From: Gammaproteobacteria bacterium
GTDB taxonomy: Bacteria; Pseudomonadota; Gammaproteobacteria; Steroidobacterales; Steroidobacteraceae
NCBI GenBank assembly: GCA_027365225.1
Contig: DAHXNV010000004.1
Location: 45,875-94,474 of the forward strand
Direction: 5' to 3'
DNA: 48,600 bases
This document shows, piece after piece, positions 17,578 through 26,189 of the stretch. The position numbers and the translations under genes are program-made. The notes under the pieces are model-generated. The model saw nothing but the letters and a program-made list of their open reading frames with translations. It was not told the origin of the DNA and searched no databases. Every line of letters begins with the position of its first letter. The first letter of the stretch is position 1.

Positions 17578-18798
17578 TCAGATCGTGCGTGTGGCCACCG
17601 CCGGCGGGATGCGCGCGGCGCGGCGCGCAGGCTGCCAGACGGCGAGCTGGCTGGTGAGGGCCAGTACCGCGACGCCGACGAGCAGATACCACGGATCGAG
17701 GCGGGCGAGGCCGTCATGAGTCGTCAGCCACTGCCCGATGCCGAGCGCGAGAAAACAGCCGAAAATCGCGCCTGCGGACACGGTGATGGCGTTCTCGGCG
17801 AGAAACAGCGTCACGATGTCGCGCCTGCGCGCCCCGAGGGCGCGGCGGATGCCGATCTGCCGGGTGCGGGTGACGACGTTGAAGGTGCCGAGACCGAAGA
17901 TGCCGAGACAGCACAACACGAGCATCACCAGGGTGAGGAACGACAGGAAGACCGCCAAGTTGCGCAGCCCCGAGTACATCCGGTATTTGGCGTGGCTGAG
18001 AGTCCACGTGTAGCCGACCACTGCGTTCTGGTCGGCGGCGTCGATGTGGCGCTTGGCCTCGCGCAGCACGACAGCCCGCTTGCCCGGCTGGGTGCGCACG
18101 AGCAGGTCATAGGCCGCGTACTGGGTCACGATTTCGGGTACCAGCACAGTGTCGTACGCATGTTCCCCGCCGCCAAGCTGCGGTCCCATGAAGTTGCGGG
18201 TGATTCCAATGATCGTCGACGGTGTGCGGCCACCCAGGTAGATCGATTGCCCGAGGGCGCTCCGGTGCGCAAACAGGGCGTTGGCGAGCGCCTGGGTGAC
18301 GATCACTATTCCGATCCGCGGATCCGGATGCGCAACCGTCGGCACGCGGATTTCGCTGGCGCGGAAGTCTCGGCCCGCGACCAGCGGGACGTCGAGCGTC
18401 CGCAGACCCTGCTGATCCACCGGCAGGTAGGCGCTCGTGATGGTCGGGCCTTGTGATTCCGGCAAGCGTCCTACCGTTGTGGTGCCGCCGTCGTCCGTCA
18501 GCGGGATGCCGACGATGACGCTGGCGGCGGCAACGCCCGGCAGATGGCGCAAGTAGGCGAGATCCGCGCTCGAGGCGCTGTAGACGTTGAACTGCCTGGA
18601 CAGATCCGCGACTTCCATCGCGAAGGTATCGCGGGTATCGAGGCCGGTCGGCCGGTCCATCTTCTGGAGCGCATGGGTGACGATCGCGGCGGCATTGACC
18701 AGGATGGCGAGCGTGATGCCGATTTGCAGCGCGATCAGGACAGCCCCGGTCGGATTGCGTCGCAGCGCGGACAGCAGCGGATGGGAAGTGAGTGCCAT
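17578..18798 (-). CDS. MacB-like ABC transporter permease (FtsX fold), second
   Basis: A 406-residue permease. One N-terminal membrane helix (about 18-38) is followed by a large periplasmic MacB-type domain (about 40-280) and three C-terminal helices of the FtsX domain (about 285-395). The FtsX-linked motif [19 protein letters not shown] precedes the second-to-last helix. It lacks its own ATPase domain and so must use the separate ATPase encoded upstream. It follows the first permease by 24 bases. The two permeases are different in sequence and probably form a heterodimer. The substrate is unknown; MacB relatives export peptides, macrolides or lipoprotein-like molecules. Confidence 0.85.
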   Translation of the reverse strand: MALTSHPLLSALRRNPTGAVLIALQIGITLAILVNAAAIVTHALQKMDRPTGLDTRDTFAMEVADLSRQFNVYSASSADLAYLRHLPGVAAASVIVGIPLTDDGGTTTVGRLPESQGPTITSAYLPVDQQGLRTLDVPLVAGRDFRASEIRVPTVAHPDPRIGIVIVTQALANALFAHRSALGQSIYLGGRTPSTIIGITRNFMGPQLGGGEHAYDTVLVPEIVTQYAAYDLLVRTQPGKRAVVLREAKRHIDAADQNAVVGYTWTLSHAKYRMYSGLRNLAVFLSFLTLVMLVLCCLGIFGLGTFNVVTRTRQIGIRRALGARRRDIVTLFLAENAITVSAGAIFGCFLALGIGQWLTTHDGLARLDPWYLLVGVAVLALTSQLAVWQPARRAARIPPAVATRTI

Positions 18799-18822
18799 GA
18801 GGATGCCGGTGATGCGATGCGC

Positions 18823-20160
18823 CTATTGGCTCTTGAGGTACGTCGCCGGCGGCCGGCGGCCGATCCGCCAGGCGGGATACAGTCCGGCGACGATCGTCGC
18901 GACGACCGCCAGGGCCAACGCCCACGCGATGCCGATCGGATCGAAGTGCGCGAATTTTCCGTACGCGGCAGCGCTGCCGCGATACAGCAGCCGCACGCCC
19001 GCCAGTCCGGCGGCGCTGAGTGCCAGACCGAGCGCGGCCCCCGCCAACGACAGGACGCCGGCCTCCACGAGGTGTTGGGCAAAGACTTGCCGGCGGCTCG
19101 CGCCGAGGGCGCGGCGGATGCCGGCGAGCGGCGCGCCCCGCAGGAATTTCGCGAGCAGAATGCCCAGGGTATTGATCAGGCAGACCGTGAGCAGCGCAAA
19201 GGCGAGGTTCACCAGCAATCCGCTGCGGCGCGTCACGATGTGGTGGAGGGAGAGCCACTGACTCACGGTCCACAGATGGGTGTTCACGGCGTGGAAGATC
19301 CCGGCTTTGCGCTGCGCCGCCGCGTAGGCCTGCAGGAATGCCCGGAAGTGCCGGCGGGCCGCGCGCGTGGGCAGCTCGACCCACATACCAATCCACGTGC
19401 AGCCCGAGCCCAGCAGGCCCTGGTAGGTGCTGCTCGCCGAGCCTTGCGAGCTGCAGCTCATGTGCCCGGCAGGCCAATCCCGCAGGGTCGGTCCCCATTG
19501 GAAGGGAATGAACGCATCGGCGGACCGGCCGAATGGGCCACCGTCGCCCGCGGAGAGGTCGTAAAATCGGGGCAGCGGATGCCAGGGCGCCAGCACCCCG
19601 ACGATGCGGAAGCGGTGCCCGCTCCACAGGAGCGTGCGTCCGACACTGTCGGTGCCGCCGAAGAGTTTCGCATTTTCCCGGTGGCTCAGTACCATGACCG
19701 GCTCCGGCCCGCGATCGGCGGCCGCATTCCACGGACCGCCGTAGCGGAACGGCACGTCGAACATGCGGAAAAATCCCCCGGTCGTCGCCTGGATCATCAC
19801 CGGTAGCGGGCGAGTCTGATCCGGCGTGCTGGTGATCGCTCCGAACAGGAACGCCAATACAGTCTCGCGCTTCGGGATGCCGGAACCGGACAGGTAGGTT
19901 GCATCGTCGTAGGCGAGTTGGCTCGACCCGTAGGCGGGGTCTCCGGCTTTGCGCGTCTGGCTCGGGCTCAGCGGATTGACCGTCACGGCATAGAGCTCGC
20001 CGTTCTTCCACCAGATCGGATTGCTCGACATGCCGTGATAGACCGTCAGCGTCACGATGCAGGCGGCGATTCCGAGGGCGATGGTGCTCACCATCAGCGC
20101 GGTCAAGCCCGGCGCGCGCCGAAAGCTCCGCAGGGACAGGCGCAGGTAGTAGCCGAGCAC
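18823..20160 (-). CDS. MacB-like ABC transporter permease (FtsX fold), first
   Basis: A 445-residue permease with an N-terminal helix after the conserved [19 protein letters not shown], a periplasmic MacB_PCD-type domain containing [11 protein letters not shown] and VGRTL segments, and C-terminal helices with [21 protein letters not shown], the FtsX coupling motif. The periplasmic part includes a Cys pair (CSSQGS...GCTW) that could form a disulfide. It is 14 bases downstream of the ATPase gene and pairs with the second permease. No substrate can be assigned from sequence. Confidence 0.85.
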   Translation of the reverse strand: MLGYYLRLSLRSFRRAPGLTALMVSTIALGIAACIVTLTVYHGMSSNPIWWKNGELYAVTVNPLSPSQTRKAGDPAYGSSQLAYDDATYLSGSGIPKRETVLAFLFGAITSTPDQTRPLPVMIQATTGGFFRMFDVPFRYGGPWNAAADRGPEPVMVLSHRENAKLFGGTDSVGRTLLWSGHRFRIVGVLAPWHPLPRFYDLSAGDGGPFGRSADAFIPFQWGPTLRDWPAGHMSCSSQGSASSTYQGLLGSGCTWIGMWVELPTRAARRHFRAFLQAYAAAQRKAGIFHAVNTHLWTVSQWLSLHHIVTRRSGLLVNLAFALLTVCLINTLGILLAKFLRGAPLAGIRRALGASRRQVFAQHLVEAGVLSLAGAALGLALSAAGLAGVRLLYRGSAAAYGKFAHFDPIGIAWALALAVVATIVAGLYPAWRIGRRPPATYLKSQ

Positions 20161-20174
20161 GGCCGCAGCCTGAC

Positions 20175-20906
20175 TCAGTCCGTCGCCGATTCGGCGTGCG
20201 CCGGGCCCTGCCGTTCCCGCCTGCGCGCACCGGAGGCGGGAACGGTATCCGCGACCAGCCCGTCGATGATGTGGATGTTGCGCTCGGCGCGCCGGGCGAG
20301 CTCGGGATCGTGGGTGACCAGCACCACGGTGGTGCCCATCGAGTTGATCTTCTCCAGCAGATCCATGATCTGGCGGGCCATGAGCGAGTCGAGGTTGCCG
20401 GTGGGCTCGTCGGCGAGGATGAGCGCCGGGTCGCCGGCGATGGCGCGGGCGATCGCGGCGCGCTGCTGCTGGCCGCCGGAGAGTTGGGCGGGCAGATGCC
20501 TCATGCGCGAGGACAGGCCGACGAGCTCGAGGCTGTTCGCGATGCGCGCCGTGCGCTCGGCGGCTTTCATGCCCCGATAGCGCAGCGGTACGTCGACGTT
20601 ATCGAAGATGTCCAGGTCGGGAATGAGGTTGAAGCTCTGGAACACGAAACCGATCTTCTCGTTGCGAATGCGCGAGCGCGCATTGTCCGATAGCCCGCGG
20701 ATGTCCTGGCCGTCGAGCTTGTACGTGCCGCTGTCGAAGGTCTCGAGCAGTCCGGCCACATTGAGGAACGTGGTCTTGCCCGAGCCGGAGGGGCCGCTGA
20801 CGGCGATGAATTCCCCGGCCGCGACCTGCAGCGAGAACTCGCGCAGCGCATGCGTTTCGATCAGGTCGGTCCGATAGATCTTGCTGATGTTATGCATCTC
20901 GAGCAT
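20175..20906 (-). CDS. ABC transporter ATPase (LolD/MacB type)
   Basis: A 243-residue ATP-binding subunit with Walker [10 protein letters not shown] (38-46), Q-loop FVFQSFNL (87-94), signature LSGGQQQR (142-149), Walker B ALILADEP (161-168) and switch His199. The sequence is of the LolD/MacB/FtsE type that drives mechanotransmission through FtsX-fold permeases rather than transport across the inner membrane. A GAGG motif precedes the ATG. It follows the adaptor gene by 18 bases. The C-terminal 25 residues are a low-complexity charged tail. Confidence 0.92.
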   Translation of the reverse strand: MLEMHNISKIYRTDLIETHALREFSLQVAAGEFIAVSGPSGSGKTTFLNVAGLLETFDSGTYKLDGQDIRGLSDNARSRIRNEKIGFVFQSFNLIPDLDIFDNVDVPLRYRGMKAAERTARIANSLELVGLSSRMRHLPAQLSGGQQQRAAIARAIAGDPALILADEPTGNLDSLMARQIMDLLEKINSMGTTVVLVTHDPELARRAERNIHIIDGLVADTVPASGARRRERQGPAHAESATD

Positions 20907-20924
20907 GGCAACCTCGGTCGGCGC

Positions 20925-22253
20925 TCAGCGCGTGATCCTGACTTGGCGTGCGCCGTGCAGCGCGCGGGGATTGGAGATCACGACGGTATCGCCGGCCGTG
21001 AGTCCCCGAAGGATCTCGATTTGCGATGTCGAGGCGGCCCCGAAGGTCACCGGGACGCGAAACGCTTCGGTGCCGTGCACGAGGTAGGCGAAGCGCGTCT
21101 GCGGATCGATGTACGCGCCGCGGTCCATTATCAGCACGTCATTCTTCTGGCCGAGGATGATCCGAACCGAGGCTTGCTCGTTCTGGCGCAGGCCCGGCGG
21201 CGCCGGGCCTTTGAAGTGTGCCCGTCCGGTGACCCAGCCGTCCACGACGTCCGGCGCGATGTCCGTAACGACACCTCGGACGGTCTGGCCGCCGAGGGTG
21301 ATGTCGGCGGGAACGCCGGGCACGATGCCGTTGGCCAGCGATTCGGCCACCTGGAACCGGATTGCGAGCGCCTTGAGGTCCACGACTCTTACCAGCGGGG
21401 CGTTCTCGGCAACATAGGACTGATCGGGCTGCAGGGTCTGCGCCACCAGGCCGGTGACCGGGGAGCGGACGGTGAGGGCGTCGGCGCGGGCTTTGAGCTC
21501 CGCGACGCGCAGCGCCTGGGCGTCGCGTGCCAGGGTGCGCCGGCGCAGACTGAGCAGGATCTGCTGGTGCTCGAGGTGCGCATCATCCCGCGCGTTCTCG
21601 AAGTCGAGCCGGGCGACCGAAAAAGCGTCGTAGGCCGCCTCGTAGCGCCTCTCGCTGATGACGTGTACCCGCCAGGCGGCCTGCGCGCGCTGCAGGTCGC
21701 GCAGCTGGGCATTCATTCTGACGGCGGCGAGGTTGGCTTGCTGCTGGCTGTTGATCAGCTGCTCGCGCAGCCCGACCTGCTCCTGCTCGAGCGCGGCGTT
21801 CATGCTCTTCAGCGTGGCGAGCTGGCGCTGGTATTCATTTTCCAGCTCTGGGCTGTCGACTTCGGCGAGGATCTGGCCGCGCTCGACGCGGTCGCCGGGG
21901 TGCACTCGGTAGTGGACCGTTCCAGCCGCCGTGGCCACCAACGTCGGACTGACTGCCGCAATGACCGTACCGCTGGCTGACACGTCCTGGACAAAGGAGC
22001 CGCGTTTGACTGTTGCAAGCTCCAGGTTCGAGAGCGAAACGACGTTCCCCGACAGCAGCCAGCCGTGGATCAGCCATGCCGCCGCGAGCATCGCCAGCGC
22101 CACGACGCTCAGGAGCGCCTGGATCCGGCCGCGCCGATACCATGGCGGCGGTGCGGATGTGGCACTGTCCTGACCCGCGGTGCTGCGAATCGGCGGCGGC
22201 TCGTGCTGCGCAGGAGCCTCGGGACGCGGGGACTTCAGATCGAGAATGCTCAT
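20925..22253 (-). CDS. HlyD/MacA-family periplasmic adaptor
   Basis: Membrane fusion protein of 442 residues that links the permeases to TolC. It has a proline-rich cytoplasmic N-terminus, one membrane helix (about 47-68), a barrel-sandwich (lipoyl-like) half starting at VSASGTVIAAVSPTLVATAAGTV, a long coiled-coil hairpin (about 130-260) and the returning half DALTVRSPVTGLVAQT. I chose the ATG at 22253: upstream in-frame codons to a GTG at 22292 run into the sigma-54 promoter. It is the first gene of the efflux operon, with a predicted leader of about 25 bases. Confidence 0.88.
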   Translation of the reverse strand: MSILDLKSPRPEAPAQHEPPPIRSTAGQDSATSAPPPWYRRGRIQALLSVVALAMLAAAWLIHGWLLSGNVVSLSNLELATVKRGSFVQDVSASGTVIAAVSPTLVATAAGTVHYRVHPGDRVERGQILAEVDSPELENEYQRQLATLKSMNAALEQEQVGLREQLINSQQQANLAAVRMNAQLRDLQRAQAAWRVHVISERRYEAAYDAFSVARLDFENARDDAHLEHQQILLSLRRRTLARDAQALRVAELKARADALTVRSPVTGLVAQTLQPDQSYVAENAPLVRVVDLKALAIRFQVAESLANGIVPGVPADITLGGQTVRGVVTDIAPDVVDGWVTGRAHFKGPAPPGLRQNEQASVRIILGQKNDVLIMDRGAYIDPQTRFAYLVHGTEAFRVPVTFGAASTSQIEILRGLTAGDTVVISNPRALHGARQVRITR

Positions 22254-22287
22254 AGATGGCCCAACAGCGCTGGCATGTCCGTGCTGA

Positions 22288-22303
22288 TGCACACCTCGTG
22301 CCA
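22288..22303 (-). promoter_or_regulatory. sigma-54 (-24/-12) promoter of the MacAB-like operon
   Basis: Read on the - strand, the sequence is TGGCACGAGGTGTGCA against the consensus TGGCACG-N4-TTGCW. Every consensus base matches except the first T of TTGC. The invariant GG (22302-22301) and GC (22290-22289) are exactly 10 bases apart. Transcription would begin near 22278, 25 bases before the adaptor ATG. The operon encodes a GAFTGA-containing NtrC-type activator, which is what such a promoter requires. Confidence 0.82.
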
Positions 22304-22320
22304 GTGCGCGTAGAGTCTGG

Positions 22321-22333
22321 TAACCCGTTGATT
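22321..22333 (-). promoter_or_regulatory. IHF binding site
   Basis: The - strand reads AATCAACGGGTTA, an exact match to the IHF consensus WATCAANNNNTTR. It is centred about 49 bases upstream of the predicted start, between the promoter and the half-site cluster. That is where IHF bends DNA in sigma-54 systems to bring the activator to the polymerase. Confidence 0.7.
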
Positions 22334-22370
22334 AGCAGAGGACGGGTTGGTGCCCAACCTTGGGCGTGAC

Positions 22371-22414
22371 CGGACACGCTGTCCGATCCGCGGACAGCGG
22401 ACGGTCAGCGGACA
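22371..22414 (-). promoter_or_regulatory. candidate enhancer (UAS): cluster of CGGACA half-sites
   Basis: Five copies of CGGACA or its complement lie in 44 bases: CGGACA at 22371, TGTCCG at 22380, CGGACA at 22391, CGGACG at 22398 and CGGACA at 22409. The pair at 22378-22398 forms a perfect inverted repeat, GCTGTCCG-N5-CGGACAGC. The cluster lies about 93 to 136 bases upstream of the predicted transcription start, the usual distance for a NtrC-type enhancer. A separate perfect palindrome GCCCAA-CC-TTGGGC sits at 22352-22365. Confidence 0.65.
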
Positions 22415-22575
22415 ATCCAAGTGTTCGTCGGGCGCGGCAGGCCGGCGATGTGGTGTGCGTGCCCGTTCCGTCCTATACTGCCCTCGACGCCGCAGGGGCG
22501 GTCGTTCAGCCCGCTGCAGGGGGAGGCACAGTGAGTGCCCGCGTCATGTCATCAGCGCCATCACGAGGAGGATTT

Positions 22576-22869
22576 ATGGCAGCCCGTCGATCTGATCCCG
22601 CTCCGGCCATCGAGGCAAGAGAATCCACACCAGTCCCGTCGCGTCGCCCGACACGGCAGGTCGAGCCCAAAATCAAGGTGCAGGCCCATTCGGGTGGCAC
22701 GTTCGGGCATGTGACCGAAGAGGCGCGACGCGCAATGATCGCGGAGGCGGCGTACTTTCACGCCGAGCGGCGCGGTTTCGCGCCGGGCAATGAGACGCAG
22801 GATTGGCTGCGGGCCGAAGCGGAGATTGACGCGCTGCTGCGAGCCGCTCACCCCGGACCTCCGCAATAA
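22576..22869 (+). CDS. DUF2934 domain protein
   Basis: A 97-residue cytoplasmic protein. The N-terminal half is disordered and rich in Arg, Pro and Ser. The C-terminal half contains IAEAAYFHAERRGFAPGNETQDWLRAEAEID, the DUF2934 signature, whose function is unknown. The ATG at 22576 has a very strong Shine-Dalgarno (GAGGAGG, 22565-22571). An upstream in-frame extension to 22360 would cross the enhancer region and was rejected. A -10-like TATACT at 22474-22479 may serve it, but no good -35 is seen. It is divergent from the efflux operon. The 154 bases after it, before the convergent thioredoxin gene, hold nothing I recognise. Confidence 0.75.
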   Translation: MAARRSDPAPAIEARESTPVPSRRPTRQVEPKIKVQAHSGGTFGHVTEEARRAMIAEAAYFHAERRGFAPGNETQDWLRAEAEIDALLRAAHPGPPQ

Positions 22870-23023
22870 CCCGCGCGCGAGTTCTCGTGTCTCGAATCAA
22901 CCTGACGCGGCGTATTGCCGCGGTGCAGGTCGAGGGCTCCTGAGCGCGCACGGTGTCAGCGCCGTGCCCGAGCCGCGTGGGCGCCTTGTGCTGGGTGGGG
23001 GACGGAACGACGTGCTCGGCGGG

Positions 23024-23896
23024 TCAGCGATTGAGCAGGAGCGAGAGCTTCTTGCGATAGTCCGCGACCAGCGCCGGCTTGTGGGCGGCGAGTTCCAGAA
23101 CCGACAGGAAGGTGCGCCGAGCGGCGCCCTGATCGAAGTTCCGATCGCGCCGGATGACTTCGAGCAACTGCTCGAGAGCGGGCTCGAACTCGCCTCGGGC
23201 GATGTGCTTGGTTGCCAGCGCCGAGCGGGCCGGCAGATCGTCGGGCCGCGCCGACACCGCGGCCTGCAGCGTGTCGAGGTCCGCAAGCGTCGCCGCCTTG
23301 CGCAGGGTCTCGAGGCGCGTGATCAGTGTGCCATAGCGTGCGTCCCCCTGAGCGCGAGCACCCACCGAAGAGAGTGCCTGGTCGGCGTCCGCGAGCTGCT
23401 GCGGATCGGGAGCGCGCGATAGGCGGTTGAGCAGAACATCCGCGAGGTCGAGTTTGGCCTCGTCGTGATCCGGCTCGATGCGCAGCGCCGCCCGCAGCGC
23501 GGCGAGCGCGCCGCTGAAGTCACCTTGCCCGATGAGCTGCAGCGCGCGGCGCCGCTCGGACTCCGCCGGTCCGGGCAGCAGCCGATCGAGAAAGGCTCGC
23601 ACCTGGATCTCCGGCAGCGCGCCGATGAAGCCATCGGCGGGATTGCCGTCGAGGAAGGCGATCACGTAGGGGATGCTGCGCACCATGTAGCGCTGCGAGA
23701 GTTCGGGGTTCTCGTCGGAGTTGATCTTGATGAGCTTGAACCGCCCGGCATAGGCGCCCTCCAGACGCTCGAGCACCGGCCCCAAGGCGCGGCAGGGCCC
23801 GCACCACGGTGCCCAGAAATCCACCAGCACGGGCAGTTGCCGCGAGGCATCGAGGACTTCGAGCTCAAAGGTGGTCAGGTTGGCTTCGATCATCAT
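23024..23896 (-). CDS. CnoX/YbbN-like thioredoxin with TPR tail
   Basis: A 290-residue protein: a thioredoxin domain with the active site WAPWCGPC (Cys32 and Cys35) and the cis-Pro segment VRSIPYVIAF, followed by a helical TPR-like region (about 120-285). This is the architecture and length of CnoX (YbbN), a chaperedoxin that protects proteins from hypochlorous acid and hands clients to GroEL. E. coli CnoX lacks the first active-site Cys; here both are present, so redox activity is likely. I chose the ATG at 23896 because GGAG lies 7 bases upstream. The long upstream in-frame extension overlaps the kinase gene. Confidence 0.85.
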   Translation of the reverse strand: MMIEANLTTFELEVLDASRQLPVLVDFWAPWCGPCRALGPVLERLEGAYAGRFKLIKINSDENPELSQRYMVRSIPYVIAFLDGNPADGFIGALPEIQVRAFLDRLLPGPAESERRRALQLIGQGDFSGALAALRAALRIEPDHDEAKLDLADVLLNRLSRAPDPQQLADADQALSSVGARAQGDARYGTLITRLETLRKAATLADLDTLQAAVSARPDDLPARSALATKHIARGEFEPALEQLLEVIRRDRNFDQGAARRTFLSVLELAAHKPALVADYRKKLSLLLNR

Positions 23897-23945
23897 TTCA
23901 TCTCCGTTGCGCCACGGTCGGTCATTGGGACGGCGGCCGGGGTTT

Positions 23946-25337
23946 TCAATCGCGACCGCGCGTCGGGGTCGGTGGCGCCTCGCCGGGAAGCCGCACCACG
24001 ATCCGGCCTTCTCCCGGCACGAAGCGGGCATTGCCGCCGTGGCTGCGAGCCACCTGACGCACGATGGCCAGCCCCAGGCCGGAGCCGGGTGTCTGCGCAT
24101 CCAGGCGGTGGAAGCGCTCGAAAACCGACTCTTCCTGGCCCGCCGGAACGCCCGGCCCCTCGTCGTGTACCTCCAGCGTCAACATGCTTTCCCCGGGAGG
24201 AGGCGGCACGATGCGGGCGCGCACCGAGCCGCGGCCATGCACCAGGGCGTTGTCGAGCAGATTGCGTACCATGTCGCGCAGGTCATCCCCTCGGCCCGGC
24301 AGCCGCGCCGTGTCCGGTACATCGACCTCGAGCCGCCGGCCGCTCGCTTCCATCAGCGGTAATACCTGGGCGGCGGCCTCGCGTGTCACGCGCGAGAGGT
24401 TGACGAGCGGGAGCGGGTGCGCGTCGTGTTCGTGGGAGAGTGATTCCTTGCGCGCCAGGTCGATGAGTTGATCGACCAGCCGGCCCATCTGACTGAGCTC
24501 GCGCTCGACCGCCGGCCAGTCCGTCGTGCCGGTCAGGCGCGCGCGCTGCAGGCGCAGATGCAGCACGGCGAGCGGGGTGCGCAGCTCGTGGGCGGCATCG
24601 GCCGTGAGGCGCCGCTCGATGGCATAGGCGCGCGAGAGTCGGTCGAGCGCGCCGTTGACCGCTTCCACCAACGGTTGGATCTCTCGCGGCAGGCCCTGCG
24701 CGGAGATGCGCAGGTCCGGCTGTCCCGGGCCGACGCGCGCGGCTTCCCGCGAGGCCCGCTCGATCGGTTGCAGGCTCCAGCCGCTGATCAGCCAGATCAG
24801 TCCGAGCGCGGCGAGCGCGAAGGGAATGAGCACGGAAAGGTGCTCGGAGTCCTCGGCAAACAGGCTGTCGACCAACGTGGCGCGGCTCATGTCGCGCCGT
24901 GCGACGACCACGGTGTCGCCATCCGCGGCGCGGGCCGCGACGATCGGCTGCTCGCCGGCGCCCACCCCGATGAATTCCACCGGACTGACGGCCCCGCGCG
25001 CGGCCACCGGGATGTAGGGTAGCGGGTGCGCGAGGTTCGCCGACCACGCCCGCGGACGGTGATCGGGGCCGAACACGGTGAAGGTGAACTGTCGCGACGG
25101 ATCGGCATACACGCGCCGCCAGTCGGCGCGCATGTGCAGCGCGAGGGTCCCGCCGGGAGCGATGTGGATCGCGTCGGTGAGCTCGCGCGCCTGGTTCTGC
25201 AGCGTGCGAGCGTGCAGACCCTCGATGATGTCGTGCACTTCGAAGCGGTATTCGGCGAAGGAGGCGCCGAATCCGAGCGTGAACAGCGCGAACATCACCC
25301 CGAGCAGCCGCAGCTTCAGGCTGTGCGGGCGGCTCAT
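23946..25337 (-). CDS. EnvZ/QseC-type sensor histidine kinase
   Basis: A 463-residue kinase with membrane helices at about 9-28 and 167-187 that flank a periplasmic sensor domain of about 135 residues. The phosphoacceptor is His250 in DAAHELRTPLAVLHLRLQRA. The HATPase part has NLLDNALVHG, DEGPGVP, FERFHRLD and GSGLGLAIV. The start ATG shares ATGA with the TGA of the regulator gene, so the two are translationally coupled. The pair is divergent from the RND efflux operon at 26190 and probably controls it, as CusRS does cusCFBA. The stimulus is unknown. Confidence 0.88.
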   Translation of the reverse strand: MSRPHSLKLRLLGVMFALFTLGFGASFAEYRFEVHDIIEGLHARTLQNQARELTDAIHIAPGGTLALHMRADWRRVYADPSRQFTFTVFGPDHRPRAWSANLAHPLPYIPVAARGAVSPVEFIGVGAGEQPIVAARAADGDTVVVARRDMSRATLVDSLFAEDSEHLSVLIPFALAALGLIWLISGWSLQPIERASREAARVGPGQPDLRISAQGLPREIQPLVEAVNGALDRLSRAYAIERRLTADAAHELRTPLAVLHLRLQRARLTGTTDWPAVERELSQMGRLVDQLIDLARKESLSHEHDAHPLPLVNLSRVTREAAAQVLPLMEASGRRLEVDVPDTARLPGRGDDLRDMVRNLLDNALVHGRGSVRARIVPPPPGESMLTLEVHDEGPGVPAGQEESVFERFHRLDAQTPGSGLGLAIVRQVARSHGGNARFVPGEGRIVVRLPGEAPPTPTRGRD

Positions 25338-26014
25338 CGCGCGGTGGCCTCGACCAGGCGGTAGCCGATCCCCCATTTGGTCTCGATGGACAGGCGGACC
25401 TGTGCGCCGGCGAGCTTGCGCCGCAGGCGCGATACGGCCGCCTCGAGGGCATTGGCGCTGCCGGCGTCCTCCAAGGCATAGAGGCGGTCTTCGAGCAGAT
25501 CTTTCGTGATCACCTGGCCGGGCATGCGCAGCAGCTCCTCGAGCAGCGCGGCTTCCCGACGGGTCAGATCGAGCGGCCGGCCGAATGCGGTGGCCTCGCG
25601 CGTGACCGTATCGAACGTGACTCCGCCGAGCGTGTAGCGGCTCTCGCGCCGGCTGCCGGCGCGGCGTAGTACCGCGCGCAGGCGCGCTTCCAGCTCGAGC
25701 AGGTTGAACGGCTTGACGATGTAATCATCGGCGCCGGAATTCAGGCCCAGAAGCCGCTCATCGAGTCCGTCACGGGCCGTCACGACGATGGCCGGCACGT
25801 CCGCATGCAAGGAGCGCAACGCCGTGAGCAGCGAAATGCCGTCGGTGTCGGGCAGGCCCAGATCCAGCACCACGGCATCGATCGGCGCAACGCGCGCCGC
25901 GGCGAGCGCCTGCTCGCCGCGGCCGACCGCGTCAACGGCAAAGCCACGCTCGCGCAGATGATCGGCGATCATCTCGCGGATGGCCTGGTGATCTTCGACC
26001 AGCAATACTCTCAT
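25334..26014 (-). CDS. OmpR/QseB-family response regulator
   Basis: A 226-residue regulator. The receiver begins MRVLLVEDHQ, with phosphoacceptor Asp51 in VVLDLGLPD and Lys in IVKPF. The C-terminal winged helix contains LTRREAALLEELL and VSRLRRKL. I chose the ATG at 26014 because it starts directly with the receiver strand; an upstream extension of 11 codons has no family similarity. It is followed by its kinase with an ATGA overlap. The 175 bases between this gene and the divergent efflux operon must hold both promoters. I found no direct repeats there that I can defend as its binding site. Confidence 0.9.
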   Translation of the reverse strand: MRVLLVEDHQAIREMIADHLRERGFAVDAVGRGEQALAAARVAPIDAVVLDLGLPDTDGISLLTALRSLHADVPAIVVTARDGLDERLLGLNSGADDYIVKPFNLLELEARLRAVLRRAGSRRESRYTLGGVTFDTVTREATAFGRPLDLTRREAALLEELLRMPGQVITKDLLEDRLYALEDAGSANALEAAVSRLRRKLAGAQVRLSIETKWGIGYRLVEATAR

Positions 26015-26189
26015 GCATGGCCCGTACGGATGCTGCGCCGGAGGCACACTCTCGATTATTATGCGCAGTCCGGCTCCGTGGCGCTCGTCAGGACTTGGTC
26101 AGCAATGCCTGCCAAGGTGCGGTGCCAGCTTTAGGATCGCCGGCGCCCGCGGGGCTATTCACGTGATTTTCAGGAGAGACAGACGACCG

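Noticed and set aside
22254-22292. Upstream GTG start for the adaptor gene
   Set aside because: The GTG at 22292 lies inside the sigma-54 promoter and the predicted transcript starts downstream of it. The ATG at 22253 is consistent with a 25-base leader.
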